Origin: Symsagittifera roscoffensis
Lineage: Eukaryota; Xenacoelomorpha; Acoela; Convolutidae
Assembly: GCF_963678635.1 (NCBI RefSeq)
Contig: NC_087063.1
Span: 25,300,701-25,364,700 of the forward strand
Reading direction: 5' to 3'
DNA length: 64,000 bases
Positions within the stretch are counted from its first letter, which is position 1. Each line of letters starts with the position of its first letter. The position numbers and the translations under genes are program-made. The notes beneath the pieces were generated by a model. The model ran no database searches. It had not been told where the DNA came from and worked only from the letters and a program-made list of their open reading frames with translations. This document shows positions 33,895-41,888 of the stretch, piece after piece.

Positions 33895-34782
33895 TATACC
33901 ATTCCCCCGGATTGGCACAGCGGAACCTTCCGTCGCAGCACGAAAACAACATTAGAGGCCTTAGTCTTCATATATTGATGTGAAGGAGGCTAAAATAATC
34001 TAGAAGAAAAATTTAAGAAAAATTCGAATTGCGACGTTACATTTCTGAGAAATGCAAGGACGGCCATGTTTACCCAGAAAACAGATCAAAAACACAACAA
34101 CAACCGAATTAGCGAGAGACAGACGGTCGAGAAAATTGACAGAAAAAAGCGAAGCCTCTTTTTGTGACAATCACGCACGATAAGACAACAAATTGAATTC
34201 GATAGAATGAAAGGAGGCTTCAGTGGGGCAGACGGAACGAGCAGTACCCTCCAGTTTCATGAAGTTAGAGTAATAACGACGTTTTTACTGAAAGAGCGCT
34301 GAATCGGAGGCTCGGCCCCCAGAGACTGTCATATGGTGAAAGACTAAAGTAAACTAACTTTTTAGCTACCCTGATATCCCAAACATTTGAACTAACCCCG
34401 TTATTATTTGTTGTTTTAGAATATGAGTAGCTAGTAAGAGGAAAGGGTCAATCCATCTCCAATGGATTTAGTATATAACTGTCACTAAAAACATAGTAAA
34501 ATCGGAAATTCGAGCCGTGTTTTTTATAGCAATCATGTAGTCTGGGGATCCGAGACTCAGCTATGTGGTTGTGTTCGCATGTAAACGAAAGCTGATCAAA
34601 AGTCGTTTGACTGATGGTCTAAAAATAGTAACTTTTTACTTAGCCCTAAACAGACCAGAGAATCAACTGGCTAGGTCGAGACGGTGAAAAACGAGTAGAA
34701 ATTATGTAACTGACGCCGGCCAGTCGTCAATAGGTGCTTTTTCTACGCTCCGTCACTGTGTAGTATTTGGGCGAATGTTACA
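33895..34782 (+). repeat. 3' LTR of element 2
   Basis: 888 bp, from just after the polypurine tract to GGGCGAATGTTACA. The first base pairs (TATACC) do not match the TGTGACATTCG start of other LTRs and look mutated. Conserved block CTGGGG to GAGACTCAG near 34542-34561. Confidence 0.75.
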
Positions 34783-35442
34783 TAACCATTCCCAATTCGC
34801 TAAATTGTCACATTAGCCTTACTTATCCGCCAAAACCGCCAATTTTTTTTTCAATCGGATGCCACAATAAAAGTACGAAATCGACACGCATTTTGACGGT
34901 ATTCTGCTCGAATGTCACAGAAAACGAATTTTGATGTTATTTAATTCAATTCAGGATATATCCAGAAGCTGGAAGTTGTTAGAATACAGTTACAGATTTC
35001 TTCCCGTGACCCTTCTGGAACATGGAATCCGGAGGAAGAGCGGTCTTGTCTTTCTTCTGGATACCCTTCCGATTTCTCGGGTATTGTTCGGTAACGATTG
35101 TACAGCTACAATCGTTACAATTCGGACAGCCTCTATCGTAATCTCAATATGATTCACTCTTTTTCTTCACTGTCGAGAGTCAATGTAGCTGTTTTCTAGC
35201 GATATTCTGTCTGTTCTGATTTTCGCGGTTTTCAGTGGTCGCGAAGTCTCAAGGTCGTGACGTGTCTTTGTTTTCGAACGAATTTTTAAAAACTGCTTAG
35301 TAACTTCAAATTAACCTCTCCCAATTCGTCAAATTGCACGGTTAGCACTTGATCCATCGAAACGGCAAATTTTCCACTCGGATGCTTTTATAAAATTTCG
35401 ATGTTGCCATGCATTTTGGCGCCATTCTGGTCGAATGTCACA
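34783..35442 (-). repeat. LTR fragments adjoining element 2
   Basis: Two partial minus-strand LTR pieces. 34786-34919 and 35316-35442 are diverged copies of the same LTR terminal segment (CCAATTCG, then CATTCTG and CGAATGTCACA). Between them is LTR interior with a GGAAGAGCGGTCTTGTCTT block. It is followed by TTGATCCCC, a possible remnant polypurine tract. Confidence 0.55.
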
Positions 35443-36402
35443 TTGATCCCCACTCATCTGGCTCTCTTCTATCCACATTATGTTTTACTCTGCCATATCA
35501 AGAAAAATCCTTTTGTCTATTTTGTATCCTATGTTTTCGATAAAAACTGAAATTAAAAGTGATAGTTTGCAGATGTGTTATGTCGGATGTTCGTGCTGAT
35601 GGTAAACAAAAAGATGTTAAAGGATCTCCACTCTCAGAAATCGGAAGGAGATGGTCTCTCGTTGGTAAAGTAAGCGAACAATAACCTTGATTTTAGAATA
35701 GAGATGCGAGTCTGCGATATGTAGTGAGATCTCGAAAGGATGATTGTAAAACAGAAAAGAAAGCTGACTTGTGAAATTGTAAATGTTCCTTAAGCGCTTC
35801 ATTTTATGTTCCTATCTATAAGTTTGTTCTCTTTTTTTTAAGTTTGTAACATTTTTCCATCATTTGGTGCTTCTTCACATTCCTCGGACTCCGTCCATTT
35901 TGTTATTTTTGGTTGCGTCAGGGTTTTATAGTTTTCTGAATTTACGCTCAGTTCATGATAGATGAAAAATGTTCCTAATATATAAATGGGAGGGGAGAGA
36001 CGACAAAAGATGACTTCGAGGTCAGACTAAAACAAGATACACCAAGCTTTGATGTTGAGATACGAGTATTTTGTTTGCCATTGCCCGAGCAGGTGTATTG
36101 TAATTCAGAAGTAGGAAGTTTTTCCATTAAGCAACTTTTCTCACAATCTGTAGAAAATTTTATTCTGGCGATAAAAAAATATCAATTTCTGTCGTTGAGC
36201 TGCTAATGGTATTTGATATTAAGATATGTGTTAACTAATTAAGGCACAAGGCAAGATAACAAGGTGGTCAAGGCAAATAACTCATAATTTGAATTCTCCG
36301 GGTTGAAATCCCGTTATCGGAAAAATATCAAATTCTTCAAAACCCATCTATATTATATTTAAACAAAAACTAAATTACAAAAGGGGCCCTTCCGTTTGGT
36401 TA
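35443..36402. other. Unassigned spacer
   Basis: AT-rich, no gene recognised. It contains one tRNA-like sequence (36255-36320). It ends ...GGTTA directly at the 3' LTR of element 3. Confidence 0.4.
36255..36320 (+). tRNA. tRNA-like sequence (pseudogene or SINE head)
   Basis: GATAAC at 36255-36260 pairs with GTTATC at 36313-36318 as an acceptor-like stem. CGGG-TTGAAAT-CCCG makes a T-arm-like hairpin that includes a B-box-like GGTTGAAATCC. CAAAT and ATTTG make an anticodon-like stem, but its loop is 8 nt instead of 7, with CAT inside. The D-arm is poor. More likely a tRNA pseudogene or SINE piece than a working tRNA. Confidence 0.25.
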
Positions 36403-37322
36403 TGTAACATTCGCCCGGAAGATACATATCGACGGATAACAAAACTAAGTCTTAAGACGACTGGCTAGCGTCTAAACAGAGCTTTGCATGCTTTTCACCG
36501 TCTCTACCAAGCCAGTACTTTTCGGTGGTCTTTCTAACATCGGGTCGACAAAAACGTTACTGCTCTCCGGCTTCGACCAGAACGCTCAAATTAACTAGAT
36601 TACATGCAGAAATAGTGAGCTCATGGCTGGGTCTCAGTATCCCCAGACCACGAGGTCACTCCTAAAAGCAGGGCTACTACTTACTATATTACTATTGTTT
36701 TTGTTCAGTAGATAAAAATCATCATCTCCATCGAAGATGGATCAACCCTTTCCCACAACTCCTAGCTTCTCATCCTTATCAAAATGAATCCAGTTGTTAA
36801 TTAAATTCAATTCAGGACATGACAAGAAGCTAAAAGTTTATATAAAAGGCTAAAAGTTCCAGTCCCGAAACCCTTCCGGATTCTTGAATCCAGTGAATCA
36901 AGCTCCTCAAGTTCAATTTCACGCCAATCCGGAAGGCTGGTTCTCACCCTTCACCGTTGTTGGCAACGGCCTTGCAACTATTGTAGCAGCACAATAGTTG
37001 CAACTTGGAACGTTCTCTGCTATTGTAGTTCGTTGTCGTTTTTCTTTAATCTCGATTTTCGTTCTGTTCGCAATCACAGATAAAGTTGTTCTCTTTTTCA
37101 CTCGCTTTTTGTTAAAATGGCCGTTTCAGCATTTCTCAGAAATGTGACGTCATCATTCGAATTTTTGAAAATTTAAAATACTAGAATATTCTAGCCCTCA
37201 CCGTTTGGCTAAACGTTCCAATAACGTCGCTAATCCTTCGAAATCATCAACTCGGAAGGCTTACTGCTCAAAATTCGAATCCTGCATAAATTGAATTTTG
37301 GCCATTCTGGTCGAATGTCACA
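36403..37322 (-). repeat. 3' LTR of element 3
   Basis: 920 bp, TGTAACATTCG to CGAATGTCACA on the plus strand. By direct comparison it differs from the 5' LTR at five bases: two adjacent bases in the TTTTC-CC/TT-GTCTC stretch near 36499 and single bases near 36687, 36754 and 37293. A TATA-like TATATAAA lies on the minus strand at about 36838-36848. Confidence 0.9.
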
Positions 37323-37335
37323 TACTCCCCGGACA
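37323..37335 (-). promoter_or_regulatory. Polypurine tract of element 3
   Basis: On the minus strand TGTCCGGGGAGTA lies flush against the 3' LTR, the position and composition expected for the plus-strand primer. Elements 1 and 2 have GGGGAGTA at the same place. The 11-mer TGTCCGGGGAG recurs four times inside the coding region. Confidence 0.7.
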
Positions 37336-38142
37336 GTCCGGTCAATGTCCTCATTGAATCGCACTATGTTCTAAATGGTTACAGTGTCATCGAACAGAAT
37401 TTACAAAATGCACGAAATTACTTTTATCTACGTCACATCGACTCACTGCAGAATATAAATGGCATCATACTACATCACTATAGCCTTCAAATTCTTTCAT
37501 TAATCTGCACATTGAGGATATGACTTAAGATAAAACATATTTTCTGACTTCCAGTGTCAATGTCCCGATTAAAGCTTTTTCTCCTAGATTTAAAAGGTGT
37601 TGGCTTGCAGGACAGTCCTGCCAACCAACAAGCTAAAATTATCCTACTATGCTCCTTCCCTTCGGAAATCTTGCTTGTTTATTGTCCTGAATATTAAAAC
37701 CAAGAGACCTTGTGGTTAGAAAGAACAATGCAACAACCTCCCTCCTCAAGAAGTTACTCAAGTTTTTCATGTCACCACAAAGTGATCAGTCTTCCTAAGT
37801 GATTAAAAACAATCATGCAGGCTGGAATATTTAAATATACTCTTCCCTCAAGCCTTTCTAAATAAATAATAAGTGAGTGTCTCTAAAGCCACTTCAACTA
37901 AAACCAAAATGCAAATTTATAAATGCAACAATTTCAAAACTCAACAAAAATGTTTCAGTTTTCAATTACAACTTGGTTGCTTGGTTTCTCACTTGAGTTT
38001 TTCACACACATAAAACAATTCTGAGTTTTGACTTTTCTTCATCATTCCTTTGTTCTCCTCTTTTTTCGTCGTTTAGAAGTTCTAAAACTTCTAAATTCTT
38101 CTAATTTTCTTTCTTGCCGCCTCTTGTTTTCTCGACCATTCG
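37336..38142 (-). other. 3' untranslated region of element 3
   Basis: AT-rich non-coding sequence, clearly similar to 1932-2741 (element 1) and to the duplicated unit in element 1b. No conserved open frame. Confidence 0.65.
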
Positions 38143-39309
38143 TCAATGCTCCATTTCCTCCTCCTGTGACACTGACTCCGCACTTTCGGTTTCCGTGTCT
38201 TGTAGCACGTCATTGACTATCCTGACGCTGTTGGAAGCCGTCCTCCAACACTTCTGCTCTTCCACCCTCTGTTTACAGCAAGGTAGGGGATCCACGTTTG
38301 ATTCTCTGTTTCTACAGAAGCTGTTGTGGAGACACAACGTCACGTTTCTCTCCAAATCTTCTTTCAGCATCTCTGCCTTCTCATTTCCACTACGCTCGCT
38401 CGTCCTGGAAATTCTTTTCACAGCGGTGGTCACTGCATTCCGATGGGTCACGAAAGCTCGCTTGAAAGCTCCTGCCCCAATATCCAGCTGATATTCACTG
38501 TACACTCTGCCATGTTTCGACATATGCTTTTTCGCATACTCGTACAACCATGCAGTCATGTTAGCTCTGAACCATGGCATCAATCGTTTTCTTGCCCATA
38601 TCTTCTTCACTTCCATCGGAATGTTTAGAACTTTGCACATTGTCTCAAAAAGATCTAAATCTTTTAGACAATCTAATTTCTGCAATTGTTCTCTCGTCGG
38701 TGCCTCCTGTCTATTATTTTCTCTCACATGAGCTTCCAGCCATCGTATCGCCAGCATGGTCTTCGTCATATCGTCTAACTCCTTCTTCGTACTCCTCAGT
38801 TGATCGTTCATCTCGTCCAGATCTTGTATGGTTTGGTTCGTCTGAACCTTCTGTGTTACTTTCGCCCTTTTTGGTGGCACAGCTGCTCTCAGTGGTGAAC
38901 CAGCCGAGGTCGCTTCGCTGTTCATCTCCCGATGCATTCTCGTCAGCCCAGGTTTAGGCTTAGAGGGCATTGGCATCTCACCTGGTTGGTAAGTCCTAGA
39001 ACTTCCCAACCCAGGCTCATTCGCCAAGTCACTCCCTGAGAGAGCCCCGTTTCTCCACCTCATCACTCTCATGTTCGGGCGGTCTAGTACTCCTCTTTCT
39101 CCATATGCTGCCATCAACAGGACTTCCGTGGGGCGGTCCCCACGGTTGTCGTGCCCCAAGATGTTGATCAGGGCGGTCAGCAACATGACCACCTCTGGGT
39201 CCTCCAGAGCGAAGTCTCGTTCGATCAGCCGACGATAGATCGCATCTACCATCGGTCCTACATATGCCTCTGCCAGGTCCATCAATTCATCCAGGTTGAA
39301 ATTGTCCAT
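38143..39309 (-). CDS. Shortened ORF3 protein of element 3
   Basis: 388 codons, no internal stop. Residues 1-185 (DLMDLAEAYVGPMVDAIY, DFALEDPEV, PTEVLLMAAYG, then a coiled-coil-like stretch ending KKELDDMTKTM) match the start of ORF3 in element 2. Residues 186-388 match the last part of element 1 from AIRWLEAH on. The middle, about 7.7 kb in element 1 and including the SGNH-like domain, is gone with the frame preserved. The start is ATG at 39309. Whether the short protein is functional is unknown; the intact frame in a young copy is at least compatible with it. Confidence 0.7.
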   Translation of the reverse strand: MDNFNLDELMDLAEAYVGPMVDAIYRRLIERDFALEDPEVVMLLTALINILGHDNRGDRPTEVLLMAAYGERGVLDRPNMRVMRWRNGALSGSDLANEPGLGSSRTYQPGEMPMPSKPKPGLTRMHREMNSEATSAGSPLRAAVPPKRAKVTQKVQTNQTIQDLDEMNDQLRSTKKELDDMTKTMLAIRWLEAHVRENNRQEAPTREQLQKLDCLKDLDLFETMCKVLNIPMEVKKIWARKRLMPWFRANMTAWLYEYAKKHMSKHGRVYSEYQLDIGAGAFKRAFVTHRNAVTTAVKRISRTSERSGNEKAEMLKEDLERNVTLCLHNSFCRNRESNVDPLPCCKQRVEEQKCWRTASNSVRIVNDVLQDTETESAESVSQEEEMEH

Positions 39310-39704
39310 ACTGTTCTTTCCAAGTTTGATTTGATTTCGATTTCAAGTTTTGACTCAAATGAGCAATTAAATGATCAATCAGGATCTAGAAAAGGAATCA
39401 CGACTGTCACACCTGTCAGTTTCACCTTAACATATATCGTTAAAATCTGCTTAAAACAGTTCAGATAAAAAGATATTTATCCTAAAATTTATTAAAATCA
39501 ATTGGTTTCTAAAATTTTGGAATTCGACCTAAGATTGGACAGTCCAAACTTTGGATCTATTCCCAAGATCGTCATTTAGTTGTTCATGGTCACTAACGCT
39601 TACTCACCCATGATCTTAATAACCTAACACATAACATAACATAACACACATATCACCTATTACATGCAACTTGGTCTTTGGCCTAACACTCTTTCGCACA
39701 TCAC
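39310..39704 (-). other. Inter-ORF region of element 3
   Basis: 395 bp, AT-rich, between the pol-macrodomain stop and the ORF3 start. No gene. A splice acceptor or internal start for ORF3 expression would be expected here; I cannot pick one with confidence. Confidence 0.45.
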
Positions 39705-40580
39705 TCAGCCTATACTTAAATAATATTTCTTATGTAGATATACTTGTATGTTCGTATCAGAGAATATCACGTGTACAAGCGCGTACAATTCCCGAGGATG
39801 CAGTCTTCCTCTATTTGGATCGTACACTGGAAGCGAAAGCTCCTTCACGTCCATTTCCACAAGGAAGTCCCTCAGCCTCGTCAAAGACAAGACTAGGTTT
39901 TCTGGGTCCACGTGCTGCTTCTCCGTCGCCCTCGTTACCAAGAAGCACAAGTACTTTCCCGGTATCTGCGACACCGCCGGAGGTAAGGCTGCTACGCCCC
40001 CTATCCCTGGTCTTTGCTTCCAAAGGAATTCCACGTTTTTATATTCCCTCTTAAAATCTGCCGCTAGCGCCGTCCTAAAACTCATGTCTGCGGTGATTGC
40101 TACTGCACATGTTCTGTTTGTGAGTATGAAATCACTGTCTGTTAGTATTATGTTACTAGAATATTCATTTGGTAAGTTAAAATATGACTCAACTACCCTG
40201 CCTATATCAGGTTTCTTAGGTTCTTCGCCTGTTTCTGCTTCTAAGTCTCCTGTTTCCCTTGCTATTCTTAATTTTTTTATTATCAAGTTTTCAGTGTGGG
40301 TAAGTCCTACCCCCACTCCCCGGACAAAAATATCCATCGGCGTCCCCGTCGATCGCATACCGGGTATTAAGTCAAGGTTAGAAGCTGGAATGAGAAGTTG
40401 TCCTTCCTGGGCAGCCCAGGAAGGATCATCTCGTTCGGTCTTAATGTATTTCGCGCTTTCACGATCTACGTCTTGAATCGTAACGCTGGTCTCTTTAGGG
40501 TCTGATGTCATTTCATTCAGCCACTCTAAGACACGCAGGTTCGTCTGGTCTTGTTCATATGACTGCTGTTGCTCATCGTC
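39705..40580 (-). CDS. TARG1/OARD1-like macrodomain at the C-terminus of pol
   Basis: First ATG at 40511 gives 268 residues, but the frame is open back to the amber at 40581-40583 and is in phase with pol, so this is a C-terminal domain of the polyprotein, not a separate gene. Residues 120-264 follow the TARG1/OARD1 macrodomain order: strand CAVAIT (135-140), helix TALAADFKREY (147-157), strand KYLCFLV (186-192), ENLVLSLTRLRDFL helix (204-217), strand ELSLPVYD with Asp231 where TARG1 has its catalytic Asp, helix ELYALVHVIF (241-250), strand IQVYLH (255-260). The glycine loop is FRTALA instead. Known relatives remove or bind ADP-ribose; activity here is uncertain. The similarity was judged by eye. 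Confidence 0.6.
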   Translation of the reverse strand, partial: DDEQQQSYEQDQTNLRVLEWLNEMTSDPKETSVTIQDVDRESAKYIKTERDDPSWAAQEGQLLIPASNLDLIPGMRSTGTPMDIFVRGVGVGLTHTENLIIKKLRIARETGDLEAETGEEPKKPDIGRVVESYFNLPNEYSSNIILTDSDFILTNRTCAVAITADMSFRTALAADFKREYKNVEFLWKQRPGIGGVAALPPAVSQIPGKYLCFLVTRATEKQHVDPENLVLSLTRLRDFLVEMDVKELSLPVYDPNRGRLHPRELYALVHVIFSDTNIQVYLHKKYYLSIG

Positions 40581-41870
40581 CTATTCTACCTCGGGTTTTG
40601 ACCAGTCGTCAACCCACTCATCGTTATGATCATCGACTATGTCAATGTCTTGTGACACAGTTATTTCTTCTAAACCCACTACTTCCTCTACTATATTCTT
40701 TAGATCTATCCTATCCACTACAAAGTCGTCACCGTAAGGATTGTACTTCTTTCTTGGTCTCGTCCCGTCCTTCCGACGAGTCTGCATCGTGAACGGAAGA
40801 TCTGGTTCCAAGTTCTTGGGAACCTCTGTCTGTTCGGGATCCTGCCAATCTTCCTCTGCGTAGGGTAAGGTCTCATCGTCCGCTTCGATCTGTTCGTTTG
40901 GATCCAGGTCCAGCGGTGTATCTGTACCATCCTCTACGATTTCATTTCCATCGTTCTTCTGCCTGGTGCCTTTTTCATTGACCTCACAAGCAGGATCCAT
41001 CATTAGATAATCCCCTTCTTCCATGTCTGCAGGTACACACCAGTCTTCTGTCGATGGATTGTGTGGCTTGATGTTTTCGTAGTGGGCGGCTCGGCCAGTA
41101 CTCAGTCTATAAAAGCGTCCCTCTTGGTGCACCTCTGTAATCATGAAGGGTCCCCTCCACTTTTTTAGAAGCTTCTTTGTTCCTTTCGGTGGTATAACGT
41201 TCTGAAATACCCATACGTAGTCTCCCACCGAGTAGGCTTTTGCACCAGCTGCTTTCTTGTCGAATCTTTTCCTCTGCCTTGCCTGTGCTTGCTGAGTATT
41301 TCGTCTACACAGATCGTTCAACTCCTGTTGACGTCTGATCACATCCCTCACGTAAACCTGTGGAGATGTTTTCTTCCCCTCATATTCTGGGTAGAAGAAT
41401 GTCAAGGGTAAAGACTTCTCGTGTCCCGTCAGCATCATGTGTGGACTGACCCCAGTGGTGGAGTGTTGCGTGCTATTATAAGCTCCCATCACCTGTGGAA
41501 GGTATCTGTCCCAATCGGTCATATACCTGGAACAGTATACTCTCAGCATCGATACTAACGTCCTATTCTGTCTTTCCACTAAGCCATTCGTCTGAGGGTG
41601 GTATGTCGTGGAGTGAGCCTGAGCGACCTGTGACCGTCTCATAAGCTCTTTCGTAAGCTCGCCTACGAAAGCTGTTCCATTGTCCGATTGAAACGTCATT
41701 GGACAACCATGTCTTGCTATCCATGTATTTATCAGGTGGTCGCATGTCTCTTCCGCCGAGGCAGTTATGCAGGGCACGGCCTCTGCATACTTCGTGAAGT
41801 GATCTATCATGACCAAGACTTGGTTATAACCGCTGTCTGTCATGCATATCTTCTGGTGATCTATCTGCAC
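40581..41870 (-). CDS. Integrase core and C-terminal region (pol continuation)
   Basis: 429 residues from ATG at 41870, in the same frame as the preceding gag-pol frame, from which a TAG (41889-41891) separates it. The DDE integrase residues are Asp4, Asp63 (QSDNGTAF) and Glu99 (GLVERQN), with exactly 35 residues between the last two, as is classical. Residues 218-270 form a GPF-type C-terminal module (GDYVWVFQ, KKWRGPF, HYENIKPH). Residues 270-429 are an acidic tail with KKYNPYGDDFVVDRI. It ends in TAG (40581-40583), after which the frame continues into the macrodomain. Integrase would insert the DNA copy into the genome; with the zinc module cut off by the amber, it needs readthrough to be whole. 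Confidence 0.85.
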   Translation of the reverse strand: MQIDHQKICMTDSGYNQVLVMIDHFTKYAEAVPCITASAEETCDHLINTWIARHGCPMTFQSDNGTAFVGELTKELMRRSQVAQAHSTTYHPQTNGLVERQNRTLVSMLRVYCSRYMTDWDRYLPQVMGAYNSTQHSTTGVSPHMMLTGHEKSLPLTFFYPEYEGKKTSPQVYVRDVIRRQQELNDLCRRNTQQAQARQRKRFDKKAAGAKAYSVGDYVWVFQNVIPPKGTKKLLKKWRGPFMITEVHQEGRFYRLSTGRAAHYENIKPHNPSTEDWCVPADMEEGDYLMMDPACEVNEKGTRQKNDGNEIVEDGTDTPLDLDPNEQIEADDETLPYAEEDWQDPEQTEVPKNLEPDLPFTMQTRRKDGTRPRKKYNPYGDDFVVDRIDLKNIVEEVVGLEEITVSQDIDIVDDHNDEWVDDWSKPEVE

Positions 41871-41888
41871 GACCTCGTTGAATTCAGA

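Larger units (their letters stand above)
17389..34782 (+). mobile_element. Element 2: old, nearly full-structure copy
   Basis: Plus-strand element with both LTRs (17389-18257 and 33895-34782), primer-binding site, 3.3-kb leader, decayed gag-pol, an open macrodomain frame, decayed ORF3 and polypurine tract. The two LTRs look roughly 90% alike by eye, far less than the 99.5% of element 3, so this insertion is older. RNase H, the integrase core and the SGNH-containing half of ORF3 are deleted. Confidence 0.85.

Noticed and set aside
38143-39309. ORF3 as an envelope gene
   Set aside because: No signal peptide, furin-like site, fusion peptide or membrane anchor seen; composition is acidic, helical and Cys-rich in a cytosolic-looking context.
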